A program made the position numbers and the translations under genes. From NCBI GenBank assembly GCA_965658445.1, contig CBFHSF010000002.1:124001-188000 (forward strand): a DNA stretch of 64,000 nt, written 5' to 3'. Origin of the DNA: CBFHSF01 sp965658445 (lineage in GTDB: Bacteria > Bacteroidota > Bacteroidia > Flavobacteriales > Schleiferiaceae). How positions within the stretch are numbered: the stretch's first letter is position 1; every line of letters begins with the position of its first letter. This document shows positions 32,790 through 41,779 of the stretch, piece after piece. The notes below the pieces were generated by a model. That model had not been told where the DNA came from. It did no database searches and saw only the letters and a program-made list of their open reading frames with translations.

Positions 32790-33488
32790 CTATAAACCAA
32801 ACTCCCCCGGAGGCATTTCCCAAGGGTCCTTACCCTTTTCAAAAATTCGGGCGTAGTGTTCTCCTTTGAGCTGAATATCCTCCCCTTCTACCCTCAACCA
32901 TGAACCTTCTCTAAGGCCCACTACCGGTTGATCGTTAAAGTGGTGAAACTCCTTGATGCGGGTTTCTCTTGTTTCTCCTTGATGTTTGGAGTTGGGATCA
33001 GGATCTAAATAATGAGGATTGATATTGAAAGGTACCAATCCGAGCGTATCAAAACTCGGTGGATACACGATGGGCATGTCATTAGTGGTTCTCATCGATA
33101 GGCCCGTAATATTGGAACCCGCTGAAGACCCCATGTAGGGAACGCCTCCGTTGACGGCATTGGAAATAGCGTCCATCAAATCCAATTCGTACAAAGTCTT
33201 GACGAGCTGAAAAGTGTTTCCACCTCCCGTAAACAACCCTTCGGCGTTGGCAACGGCTTCTTTGGGATTGTTGTACTCGTGAAGTCCTTTGATTTCCATT
33301 CCAAACGGTCCCAAGGCCTCTCTAACAATATCCGTATAGCCATCATGAGAAATCCCCCCGGGGCGGGCATATGGGATAAAGGTCAACGTCTTCACTCCTG
33401 AGAAAAAATCCAGTACTTCTTCTCTTATGTATTCCATGTAGGCACTTCCGTGGATTTTGGAAGTAGATACGATCAATAGTCTTTTCAT
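32790..33488 (-). CDS. pepE: Dipeptidase E (peptidase family S51)
   Basis: PepE cleaves Asp-X dipeptides in the cytoplasm. The 232-residue protein starts MKRLLIVSTSKIHG at ATG 33488 and has the nucleophile in GSSAGS (S122), with D137 and H159 at the positions of the E. coli triad (S120, D135, H157). The open frame extends upstream to 33647, but that part is the antisense of the Lys/Glu-rich tail of the preceding gene and is not part of the enzyme. It follows the BNR-repeat gene by 22 bases. Confidence 0.92.
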   Translation of the reverse strand: MKRLLIVSTSKIHGSAYMEYIREEVLDFFSGVKTLTFIPYARPGGISHDGYTDIVREALGPFGMEIKGLHEYNNPKEAVANAEGLFTGGGNTFQLVKTLYELDLMDAISNAVNGGVPYMGSSAGSNITGLSMRTTNDMPIVYPPSFDTLGLVPFNINPHYLDPDPNSKHQGETRETRIKEFHHFNDQPVVGLREGSWLRVEGEDIQLKGEHYARIFEKGKDPWEMPPGEFGL

Positions 33489-33510
33489 GTTGGTTTCAAG
33501 TGTTCGAAGG

Positions 33511-34932
33511 TTATTTCGGTTCTTTTTCTTCGACTTTTTCGTCTTCTTTGTCTTCTTTGTCTTGTTCAGTGGGCATCTCAACGGGAACATCATCTTCCCA
33601 TTCATCGGGTTTTCCACTGGGATCTCCTTCAAAAATTGCAAGATCAATCAGTGAAGTCCACACCGATAATTTTCCATTGTGAAACTCCGTCCAAATGGGT
33701 CTTACTCTGCCATTGTATGCCGAAATATTGTTGTAATCCCCGAAGAAAATAAGTGGATTAACGGCAAAGCTCTCGTGGTTCAATCTTTTGTTTTCCCACG
33801 TCAAACCTCCGTCTACAGAGTACGCCAAGGTTACATCTGTACTGTCATTATCAAAGCGATGTCTGTCGTAGAACACAGTATAAACAACACCTGTTTTGGG
33901 ATCTACAGACATCCACGGCAAAAACTGATGGGATTCTGTGTCATCATTGTGAATTCTCTTGGGAGTGGAGAAGGTTTTTCCCTTGTCATCAGAATACGCT
34001 ACAAAGACATCGGCGTTGTTCTCTCCATTTCTAGTATCTCCCCAACATACATAGAGCCTTCCCTTGTAGGGTCCTTCAGAAATATCAACACCCGTCACAG
34101 GCATTCCATTGCTTCGGTTGAGACCGGGAATTTCTATGGTCCATCCTCCTGGTTGTTTGGCAACGACGGTATTGGTCTTTGACCAACTCCCGCCCTCTTC
34201 TAGGATGGCATTTAAATAAATCTTTTCATTGAGACTCCACGCCACATAGATTTCTCCATTGGGACCAAAGGAAGGTACAGCTCCTTCTACCGTGCCGTCA
34301 TCGTCTAAACAGTTTCCTGCTAATTCATTGATTGCCACGGGCTCCGACCAAGTCTTTCCCTTATCCGTACTCCTTGAAAATAGAATATTGGTCTCATCTT
34401 CAGGAAGGGGTGAATTGTACTTATCAAATTGTGTCCATGAAGCCACGACTTCTCCTGTTTGAGGATTTACTGCCGCCCACTCCTTGTCTTGATCTTTGGG
34501 ATGATTGAGTCCCATGTAGCTGCCGTTGTCCCAAGTTTGGCCTCCATCGTCTGACCATTGGATTACAATGCGATCCAAGATGCTATCTGAACTCCAGTTC
34601 TTTCCCGTGGGATCCGATAAGTGAAGATAATAGGCTCGACCTTCAGGACCGTGGACAAGGCAGGGATCACCCCACACTCCGTAGGTAGATTTAATTTTTG
34701 ACAAGTCCCAAGTATGCCCACCGTCCATAGAGTAGTAAACATTGTTCAGAACAGAGCCTGCTACGATGTTATCAGGGTCGGTTGGATTGATGGAAATGCT
34801 GGGTTCACAAGTTCCCGTAAACATGGCGGGTGTCTCGTGAATCTTAACCGCAGGAAAGTCCGCGGCCACTTGTCCTTGAATATTGAATAGCAGGTGAGAG
34901 AATACACCTACAAACCACCATTTTTTATGCAT
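33511..34932 (-). CDS. Exported BNR/Asp-box beta-propeller protein (sialidase-like)
   Basis: This 473-residue protein has a signal peptide (MHKKWWFVGVFSHLLFNIQG). At least five Asp-box motifs of the form S-x-D-x-G-x-T-W/F (SMDGGHTW, SDDGGQTW, STDKGKTW, SDDKGKTF, SVDGGLTW) indicate a sialidase-type beta-propeller. Catalytic Arg and Tyr residues of true sialidases cannot be assigned, so another glycan-binding or hydrolase role is possible. It has no T9SS sorting domain; instead the last 35 residues are highly charged (EDKEDEKVEEKEPK), encoded by a GAA/GAC-rich tract. Confidence 0.82.
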   Translation of the reverse strand: MHKKWWFVGVFSHLLFNIQGQVAADFPAVKIHETPAMFTGTCEPSISINPTDPDNIVAGSVLNNVYYSMDGGHTWDLSKIKSTYGVWGDPCLVHGPEGRAYYLHLSDPTGKNWSSDSILDRIVIQWSDDGGQTWDNGSYMGLNHPKDQDKEWAAVNPQTGEVVASWTQFDKYNSPLPEDETNILFSRSTDKGKTWSEPVAINELAGNCLDDDGTVEGAVPSFGPNGEIYVAWSLNEKIYLNAILEEGGSWSKTNTVVAKQPGGWTIEIPGLNRSNGMPVTGVDISEGPYKGRLYVCWGDTRNGENNADVFVAYSDDKGKTFSTPKRIHNDDTESHQFLPWMSVDPKTGVVYTVFYDRHRFDNDSTDVTLAYSVDGGLTWENKRLNHESFAVNPLIFFGDYNNISAYNGRVRPIWTEFHNGKLSVWTSLIDLAIFEGDPSGKPDEWEDDVPVEMPTEQDKEDKEDEKVEEKEPK

Positions 34933-34993
34933 ATGAGTCAGATTAATTGCGTTGTATGGAACTAAATAGGGATTTTTTTGGTTTTTTTGAACT

Positions 34994-35533
34994 ATGTCTA
35001 CACGTATTAAACATCATTCAAGACCTCGTACGAAGCTAAACAATATTCTTCGTTTGGCCTCCATGAGTGCTCTCGTAATAGGCTTCTTCTCCTTTACCCT
35101 CCACGAATACTATCTCTCTATGGCCGATGGGGATGTGGTAGAGGACCGCATAGAATTTTCACTACGATTGGATTTGGAAGACATGACTACGCTGTTTTCT
35201 GAAGAGTACCAGCTCATTGCGTTTCTAGGAGAGGAAAACGAACACGTTTATGTAGACAGTCTTTTGCATCAATACCTTTCCAAAAATTTTATTCTTTCGC
35301 AAAACGGAAATAGCTCGGCAATAGATTTTGTGGGAAAGGAAGTGGAAGAGGATCTCCTTTGGATTTACTTCACCACGCCCACACCAGACTTTTCGAAGAA
35401 ATGGACTTTGAAGAACACTTTGTTATATAAGTACTTTCCGGATCAAGTAAACGTGGTGAGAATTTCCACCCCCGAAGGAAAGAAGAATGGATATTTTAAA
35501 AAATCTGAACCCATTTACACCTTCGATCCCTAA
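34994..35533 (+). CDS. DUF6702-like membrane-anchored or exported protein
   Basis: This 179-residue protein has a basic N-terminus and a membrane segment (MSALVIGFFSF), then HEYYLSMADGDVVEDRIEFSLRLDLEDMTTL, which resembles the start of DUF6702 domains. The late phrase LLYKYFPDQVNVVRI also fits. The family has no known function. It precedes hupE and the M1 peptidase gene on the same strand, an arrangement I recall from other Bacteroidota. Confidence 0.65.
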   Translation: MSTRIKHHSRPRTKLNNILRLASMSALVIGFFSFTLHEYYLSMADGDVVEDRIEFSLRLDLEDMTTLFSEEYQLIAFLGEENEHVYVDSLLHQYLSKNFILSQNGNSSAIDFVGKEVEEDLLWIYFTTPTPDFSKKWTLKNTLLYKYFPDQVNVVRISTPEGKKNGYFKKSEPIYTFDP

Positions 35534-35596
35534 GGTATACAGCAACAGAGCCCCAAATCGGTAACCAACGAACCAACCACCCAAATCACCCACCTC

Positions 35597-36169
35597 ATGA
35601 ATGATTTTCAACTGTATTTTAGACTGGGAATAGACCATATCACAGACCTGAACGGCTATGATCACATGGTATTCCTCATTGCCCTATCGGCAATTTACCT
35701 CTTTAAGCACTACAAAAAGCTTTTTTGGATTGTGACCGCGTTTACGCTTTCGCATTCTGCAACATTGGCCCTCTCCGGATTGGACATCGTTTCTGTGAGT
35801 GGTGAATTGATAGAGTTCCTCATCCCATTGACCATTTTGCTCACAGGACTCTTTAACCTTACCAAGTGGGGCCAAGACGTAAAGTCCCCTATAAAAATTT
35901 ACCTCGCTGCAGGTTTTGGACTTATTCACGGATTTGGATTTTCATTGGAGTTCAAGAAAATCATTGCCGGAGAGTCTGATATCATTGGAATTTTACTCCC
36001 TTTTAACCTCGGTGTGGAAGTAGGTCAAATAATTGTACTTTTGGCCATCTTGACTGTTTCCTTTGTATTTCAACGGATTGTATCCGTAAAGACGCGCGAT
36101 TGGAACTTTATTGTATCCGGAGCCGTTATAGGAATTTCAACCATTTTACTAATGTCTAACTGGCCGTAA
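35597..36169 (+). CDS. HupE/UreJ-family membrane protein
   Basis: This 190-residue membrane protein has about five helices and the signatures RLGIDHITDLNGYDHMVFLIAL, TLSHSATLALS and GLIHGFGFSLEF, all with His residues in membrane context. HupE/UreJ proteins are thought to be nickel or cobalt permeases, but no hydrogenase or urease genes are nearby, so the metal is open. It sits 18 bases before the M1 metallopeptidase gene. Confidence 0.85.
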   Translation: MNDFQLYFRLGIDHITDLNGYDHMVFLIALSAIYLFKHYKKLFWIVTAFTLSHSATLALSGLDIVSVSGELIEFLIPLTILLTGLFNLTKWGQDVKSPIKIYLAAGFGLIHGFGFSLEFKKIIAGESDIIGILLPFNLGVEVGQIIVLLAILTVSFVFQRIVSVKTRDWNFIVSGAVIGISTILLMSNWP

Positions 36170-36187
36170 GCCACAGGAAAAAAGTAT

Positions 36188-38515
36188 ATGACAACGTACT
36201 TCACCAAACATTTATTTACTGCAGGACTCGCTCTTTTGAACCTGGCCACAGTTGCTCAGAACACCAATCAGTCTAAGTTTAGACAGTTGGGACAAGAATT
36301 ACCGACTCCCAACGTATACCGCACTGCGGCCGGAGCTCCAGGACATGAGTACTACCAGCAAAAAGCAGATTACCAAATCGACATTACGCTGGACGATGAA
36401 AATCAAAAAATCAGTGGTGAAGAAACCATCACCTATACCAACAACTCTCCCGATCCTTTAGAATACCTCTGGGTTCAATTGGATCAAAACATGAGAGCTA
36501 TAAACTCTACCACCCAACAGATCAAAAAGGGTGGCATCCAAGAGAAAATGACCTACAACAGCCTAAAGAAATCGTACTTCTACGACTTTGACGGAGGCTT
36601 TAAAATTGAGTATGTAAAGACCACAGAAGGAGGAGAAATTCCCGCCATCGTCAACAATACCATGATGTTGATTCCATTGGACCAACCGCTAAAATCTGGA
36701 GAGTCTTATAGCTTCTCCATCAAGTGGTGGTACAACATCAACAACCGCATGGACATCGGTGGCCGTTCAGGGTATGAGTATTTTGAAGAAGACGAAAACT
36801 ACCTCTACACCATCGCACAGTTCTTTCCAAGAATGGCTGTTTACAACGATGTAGAAGGTTGGCAAAACAAGCAGTTTTTAGGTTCTGGTGAGTTTACTCT
36901 TCCCTTTGGAGATTACAATGTAAACATTACCGTTCCTGCCGATCACGTAGTGGGAGCCACAGGTCGTTTGACCAACCCCAAAGAAGTCCTTACTGAGGAA
37001 GAATTGGAGCGCTTGGAAAAAGCTAAGAAAGACTTTGACAACCCCGTTATCATTGTGACGGAATCGGAAGCTAAAAAAGCAGAAGGCCGTGCAAACTATA
37101 AAGACACCAAGACCTGGAAGTTCTACGCCAAAAACGTAAGAGACTTTGCCTTTGCCACTTCTAGAAAATTCATTTGGGATGCGATGGCCGTTTCTATTGG
37201 TGATAGCACGGTAATGGCTATGTCTTATTACCCAAAAGAAGGGAACCCTCTTTGGGAGCAATACTCAACGCGCGTTGTGGCTCACACGTTGAGAGTGTAT
37301 TCAAAATACACGGTGGACTACCCTTACCACAAGGCCATCTCCGTTCACTCTAAGTGGATTGGAATGGAATACCCCATGATTTGTTTTAACGGCGGTCGAC
37401 CAGAAAAAGATGGCACCTACTCTGCCTCTACTAAGCACGGAATGATTTCCGTTATCATCCACGAGGTTGGACACAACTTCTTCCCTATGATCATCAACTC
37501 CGACGAGAGACAATGGACATGGATGGACGAAGGTCTTAACACTTTCGTACAATACCTTACAGAAGTAGAATGGGACAAAGACTACCCCGTTAGAAGAGGT
37601 CCTGCTTACAAAATCACTGGATACATGAAGGGCGACAAGAGCAAGATTGCCCCCATTATGACCAATTCAGAATCCATCTACCAGTTTGGAAATAACGCCT
37701 ACGGAAAACCTGCTACTGCTCTCAATATCTTGAGAGAAACTGTAATGGGAAGAGAGCTTTTTGACTACTCTTTTAAAATCTACTGTGAGCGCTGGAAGTT
37801 TAAGCACCCCACGCCCGCGGATTTCTTCCGCACCATGGAAGATGCCTCAGGCGTTGACCTAGATTGGTACTGGAGAGGTTGGTTCTACACCAATGACCAC
37901 GTAGACATTTCTATTGACCAGGTGAGATGGTTAGAACTCTTTGATGCCGATCCCGCCACCGTAAAGGCAGACAAGAAGAAGGCCGACGAGGCCAATCGCT
38001 TTATTGGAGACACTCGCAATAAAGAGTCTATCCCTCAGTCCATGGTAGAATCCAATCCAGAAACACGTGATTTCTACAACGACACTTACGATCCTTACAA
38101 GGCCAACAAAAACGAAATCAAGAGACATAAAACGTACTTGGAAGGCCTTACCGATGAAGAAAAAGACCTCATCAAGGCGGGCTATCAATTTTATGAAATT
38201 GAATTCTCAAACATCGGTGGTTTGATTATGCCAGTAATTCTTGAGTTTACTTTTGAGGATGGATCCACAGAAGTGGTAAAAGTTCCTGCAGAAGTTTGGC
38301 TCAAGGCCGAAGCGGGTTTCACCAAGACCTTTGTGTTTGAAAAGGAAGTGACTTCCATTGAATTGGATCCTTACTTGGAAACGGCAGATACAGATAGAGG
38401 AAACAACTACTGGCCACCAAGAGCGGAACCCAGCCGATTCCAACTGTACAAATCGAATGGAACAGGCCGCAGAGCACGCTCTACGCGTCCCAATGAAATG
38501 CAAATGGCTCGTTAG
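36188..38515 (+). CDS. Exported M1-family zinc metallopeptidase
   Basis: This 775-residue protein has a signal peptide (LFTAGLALLNLATVAQN). The zinc site HEVGH is at residues 425-429, with the third ligand Glu at 448 in WMDEGLNTF (HExxH-x18-E). The exopeptidase motif is GMEYPMICFNGG. It is an aminopeptidase of the gluzincin class that would act in the periplasm or outside. There is no T9SS domain at the C-terminus (ending NEMQMAR). It closes the DUF6702-HupE-M1 unit and is followed by a terminator. Confidence 0.92.
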   Translation: MTTYFTKHLFTAGLALLNLATVAQNTNQSKFRQLGQELPTPNVYRTAAGAPGHEYYQQKADYQIDITLDDENQKISGEETITYTNNSPDPLEYLWVQLDQNMRAINSTTQQIKKGGIQEKMTYNSLKKSYFYDFDGGFKIEYVKTTEGGEIPAIVNNTMMLIPLDQPLKSGESYSFSIKWWYNINNRMDIGGRSGYEYFEEDENYLYTIAQFFPRMAVYNDVEGWQNKQFLGSGEFTLPFGDYNVNITVPADHVVGATGRLTNPKEVLTEEELERLEKAKKDFDNPVIIVTESEAKKAEGRANYKDTKTWKFYAKNVRDFAFATSRKFIWDAMAVSIGDSTVMAMSYYPKEGNPLWEQYSTRVVAHTLRVYSKYTVDYPYHKAISVHSKWIGMEYPMICFNGGRPEKDGTYSASTKHGMISVIIHEVGHNFFPMIINSDERQWTWMDEGLNTFVQYLTEVEWDKDYPVRRGPAYKITGYMKGDKSKIAPIMTNSESIYQFGNNAYGKPATALNILRETVMGRELFDYSFKIYCERWKFKHPTPADFFRTMEDASGVDLDWYWRGWFYTNDHVDISIDQVRWLELFDADPATVKADKKKADEANRFIGDTRNKESIPQSMVESNPETRDFYNDTYDPYKANKNEIKRHKTYLEGLTDEEKDLIKAGYQFYEIEFSNIGGLIMPVILEFTFEDGSTEVVKVPAEVWLKAEAGFTKTFVFEKEVTSIELDPYLETADTDRGNNYWPPRAEPSRFQLYKSNGTGRRARSTRPNEMQMAR

Positions 38516-38546
38516 TCATTCGTCAAAAAAGAAAAAAAACAGTAAG

Positions 38547-38581
38547 AATCCCGGGTAGTGAAAGCTGCTCGGGATTTTTTT
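38547..38581 (+). terminator. Intrinsic terminator of the M1 peptidase unit
   Basis: AATCCCG (38547-38553) pairs with CGGGATT (38570-38576), with further pairing of GTAG and CTGC inside, and the T run extends to 38581. On the minus strand a run of eight Ts follows after a short spacer, so it may serve the convergent gene as well. Confidence 0.85.
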
Positions 38582-38585
38582 GATG

Positions 38586-39578
38586 TTAGCGAATACCTTG
38601 CCAACCATATCGGAAAGAAGACCACATGTTGGAAAGCTTTTCCATGTCACAAATCAATTCTCCTCTGGAATAGCTCCTAGGAGAAAAAACATTTCCACTT
38701 GTCTTTTGCAAGGCTTCAAACTGATCCAAGCATACCCATAAGGTGGAGGTAAAGAATCGCAGTTGGTAAACAAACTGATGGATTTGAGACTTGGGATAAG
38801 AAAGCGCGTTGAAGGCCCCTTCTACCTTGGCATACTCAGAAATCAGCAATTGACGAAGCACAGAAATATCCGTAGAAGAATTGGGAATGGTAACAATGCC
38901 CGCCTGAGTGTCTTTATGAGTATCAAAAGTATCATCCATTAATTGAATGAACTGACCCAGCGCAAATACAGCTTCCTCCTCTCCCTTTTCAAACGAATGG
39001 GTAAGGGCCGATCGCAAAAAGAGCAAGGAGGCTCCCCCCTTCTCTGTGGTAATTCTCATCAAGTCTTCGCGAGACAGCGTTCCCGCCATTTGCTCCAGAC
39101 TCTCATCCTGACTGGCGCCAGCCCTTTCCAAATACTTTTCAAAGAGATCTGGATGTCCAAAATGTTTCTGTGATTGCTCATAAAAATACTTGAGCAATAT
39201 CTCCTCGGTGGCGTTTACCTCAGAAATTCTGCTTCCAAGAGCTACCGCCATAATCTGTTCATGAGTATATCCCTCATCGTCATTGAGGTCATCATAAAGT
39301 GGAATAAAACCCGCCAAAAACAAACCGGCCAAAGTCTCATCATTGGAGATTTCTCGATTTCGCAAAGCGGCAAACCACTCAAAAACAGGTAAAATATTTA
39401 TGATGTACTTGGAAAGTCTGAGGTAGAATTTATCGGAAAGCTCAATGTTTTCTTTTGCTGCAAAGGCCTTTACCCCCTCAAAAAAATCTTTGTGGTAGGG
39501 CTTTCCCGCTTGGTAGGCGTATCGAATTTTTAAGGGCTTAACCAGTGCGGTTAACGCTTTGAACTTTTGGTAGGACAT
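38586..39578 (-). CDS. Class 1 isoprenoid-synthase-like protein
   Basis: This all-helical protein of 330 residues starts MSYQKFKALTALVK. It has two Asp-rich motifs in the order of trans-isoprenyl synthases: DDLNDD at 96-101, and ALGQFIQLMDDTFD at 206-219, which matches the second motif GxxxQxxDDxxD. A Lys (K180, TTEKGG) sits between them. The substrate, product and even activity are unknown; I recall similar proteins annotated only as class 1 isoprenoid biosynthesis enzymes in Bacteroidota. The frame extends to 39683, but the additional 35 residues look like leader sequence. It stands alone between convergent and divergent neighbours. Confidence 0.65.
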   Translation of the reverse strand: MSYQKFKALTALVKPLKIRYAYQAGKPYHKDFFEGVKAFAAKENIELSDKFYLRLSKYIINILPVFEWFAALRNREISNDETLAGLFLAGFIPLYDDLNDDEGYTHEQIMAVALGSRISEVNATEEILLKYFYEQSQKHFGHPDLFEKYLERAGASQDESLEQMAGTLSREDLMRITTEKGGASLLFLRSALTHSFEKGEEEAVFALGQFIQLMDDTFDTHKDTQAGIVTIPNSSTDISVLRQLLISEYAKVEGAFNALSYPKSQIHQFVYQLRFFTSTLWVCLDQFEALQKTSGNVFSPRSYSRGELICDMEKLSNMWSSFRYGWQGIR

Positions 39579-39730
39579 GTTTGCAATTGTGGGTGCTGAA
39601 GCACCTCGGTTTGGAGGACGAAAATTAGGAGTTTTTTCTATTGCCCAAAGGCATTGCATGAAGTTTTCGGGAAGTGGTTGCAATTGTGCAGGACAAGCGC
39701 CTTAGCCGTGAGGATTACACGAGGTTTTGG

Positions 39731-39738
39731 TATCTTTG
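39731..39738 (+). promoter_or_regulatory. Possible -7 element for gpmI
   Basis: TATCTTTG matches TAnnTTTG, 97 bases before the gpmI ATG. No TTG is present at the expected upstream distance. Confidence 0.35.
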
Positions 39739-39834
39739 CAAATTCACAAAATAATCTAAGTAAAATCGCAGAGATTTTCTGCTTTTACAATCAACAACTA
39801 GATCAACCTAAAGATCAACGAAAATACCATCAAT

Positions 39835-41349
39835 ATGAACCGAGTAATGCTCATGATTCTGGACGGCTGGGGAATCGCTAAAAACCCAGAAGTTTCTGCC
39901 ATTGATAAGGCGAACACCCCTTTTATGGACAGCCTTAAGGGAAACTTTCCGTTTACAAAAATGCATACCTCGGGAATGAATGTTGGACTTCCGGAAGGCC
40001 AAATGGGAAACTCAGAGGTGGGTCACATGAATTTAGGTGCCGGACGCGTGGTTTATCAAGAATTGGCCAAGTTAAATCTCGCAGTAGAAAAGAAGACGTT
40101 GTGGTCGAATGTAGAATTGGTAGCCGCAATGAACGAAGCCAAAAAAGGCGGTAAAACCCTACACATTATGGGCTTGCTATCGGATGGCGGTGTGCATTCT
40201 CACATCAACCACCTCAAAGGCTTGTTGAGCATGGCCCATGACCATGAATTGCAAAACGTAAAGGTCCATGCCTTTACCGACGGAAGAGACACCGATCCAA
40301 AAGGAGGCGTTTCTTATGTTGAAGATTTGGAAAATCACATGGCAAAGACCACAGGTGAAATTGCCACCATCGTGGGAAGATATTTCGCCATGGACAGAGA
40401 TAGAAGATGGGAAAGAGTGGCCAAGGCCTACAACCTCCTGGTTCACGGTGAAGGGGAAAAAGTAGATTCTGCTATTGAGGGACTCAATGCTCAGTACGAC
40501 AAAAAGGTAACCGATGAGTTTATTGAGCCCATGGTCGTTGCCGGTGGAGAAATCAAAGAAGGAGACGTGGTTATTTGTTTCAACTTTAGAACGGACAGAG
40601 GTCGTCAAATCACCCAAGCTCTAACCCAAGAGAACTTCCCTGAGCAAGGGATGAAAACCTTGGACCTCTACTACCTAACCATGACCAATTACGACGAGTC
40701 ATTCAAAGGCGTCCACGTTGCCTACAATAAAGAAAACATCACCATGACACTCGGTGAGGTTTTGGAAAAAGCTGGCAAAAAGCAAATTCGCATTGCCGAA
40801 ACAGAAAAATACCCTCACGTTACCTTCTTCTTCTCAGGCGGAAGGGAAGTTCCTTTTGAGGGAGAATCTAGAATTCTTTGCCCCTCGCCTAAAGTTGCGA
40901 CCTATGACCTCCAACCCGAAATGAGCGCTGGAGATATCAAAACCAAAATCATCCCTGAATTGGAAGGTCAAACAGCAGATTTTATTTGTCTCAATTTTGC
41001 CAATCCGGACATGGTAGGGCACACAGGAGATATGAATGCAGCCATCAAGGCTTGTGAAACCGTTGATGCCTGTGCCAGTGAAGTCGTAAAAACGGGGCTT
41101 GAAAATGGTTACCAGTTCATTATATTAGCTGACCACGGAAATGCAGATTGCATGATAAACGAGGATGGATCGCCCAACACAGCTCATACCACAGTGCCCG
41201 TGCCCTGTTACCTCGTAGGAGGGTCGGAGAACATCATTGGACTCAAGGAAGGAAAATTAGGAGACATTGCTCCCACCGTTCTAAACCTTATGGGTATTGA
41301 GGTTCCCGAAGAAATGACAGGAAATAACTTATTGTTGACAAAAGCCTAG
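39835..41349 (+). CDS. gpmI: 2,3-bisphosphoglycerate-independent phosphoglycerate mutase
   Basis: This enzyme interconverts 3- and 2-phosphoglycerate in glycolysis using two manganese ions. The 504-residue chain has MLMILDGWG with metal Asp10, MGNSEVGHMNLGAG with catalytic Ser60, and the late HGNADCMINEDG and NTAHTTVPVP stretches. Length is standard. It heads a plus-strand run with the HAD-like gene, map and a methyltransferase. Enolase, the next enzyme, is at 54.4 kb. Confidence 0.97.
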   Translation: MNRVMLMILDGWGIAKNPEVSAIDKANTPFMDSLKGNFPFTKMHTSGMNVGLPEGQMGNSEVGHMNLGAGRVVYQELAKLNLAVEKKTLWSNVELVAAMNEAKKGGKTLHIMGLLSDGGVHSHINHLKGLLSMAHDHELQNVKVHAFTDGRDTDPKGGVSYVEDLENHMAKTTGEIATIVGRYFAMDRDRRWERVAKAYNLLVHGEGEKVDSAIEGLNAQYDKKVTDEFIEPMVVAGGEIKEGDVVICFNFRTDRGRQITQALTQENFPEQGMKTLDLYYLTMTNYDESFKGVHVAYNKENITMTLGEVLEKAGKKQIRIAETEKYPHVTFFFSGGREVPFEGESRILCPSPKVATYDLQPEMSAGDIKTKIIPELEGQTADFICLNFANPDMVGHTGDMNAAIKACETVDACASEVVKTGLENGYQFIILADHGNADCMINEDGSPNTAHTTVPVPCYLVGGSENIIGLKEGKLGDIAPTVLNLMGIEVPEEMTGNNLLLTKA

Positions 41350-41366
41350 TCCAAACGCGTACCTAG

Positions 41367-41774
41367 ATGAATGAATCACTAATCATAGCCGTAGATTTTG
41401 ACGGCACCGTAGTAGAGGATAAATATCCCAAGATTGGGAAGCCCAAGCTCTTTGCCTTTGAAACGCTAAAGCAATTACAAGCCGATGGCCATCGTTTGAT
41501 TTTGTGGACGTATAGACACGGAAGAAAATTGGATGAAGCGGTTGAGTTTTGCAAAGAAAAAGGCATTGAATTTTACGCAGTGAACAGAAGCTATCCAGAG
41601 GAGGAAGACAGTCATCCAAAGGCCTCTCGAAAGATTCATTGCGATTTGTTTATCGATGATAGAAATGTAGGTGGTTTTCCAGGTTGGGGGGAAGTGTATC
41701 ATCAAATCAACCCGAACTCTCAAAGAGTCAAGACAGAGAAACCCAAGAAAAGAGGATTTTTTAAGAGATTTTAG
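41367..41774 (+). CDS. HAD-fold protein of the BT0820 type
   Basis: This 135-residue protein has the HAD nucleophile motif VDFDGTVVED, ILWTYRHGRKLDEAVEF and DLFIDDRNVGG, matching the small cap-less HAD proteins typified by BT0820 of Bacteroides. These are probable phosphatases of unknown substrate. The C-terminal tail KPKKRGFFKRF is basic. It lies 17 bases after gpmI and 5 bases before map, so the genes are likely cotranscribed. Confidence 0.83.
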   Translation: MNESLIIAVDFDGTVVEDKYPKIGKPKLFAFETLKQLQADGHRLILWTYRHGRKLDEAVEFCKEKGIEFYAVNRSYPEEEDSHPKASRKIHCDLFIDDRNVGGFPGWGEVYHQINPNSQRVKTEKPKKRGFFKRF

Positions 41775-41779
41775 ACCTC

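Noticed and set aside
33489..33647. N-terminal extension of peptidase E
   Set aside because: The added codons are antisense to the charged tail of the preceding gene, and PepE family members begin at MKRLLI.
39579..39683. N-terminal extension of the isoprenoid-synthase-like protein
   Set aside because: The 35 extra residues have no helical character and overlap the likely promoter; the ATG at 39578 fits better.
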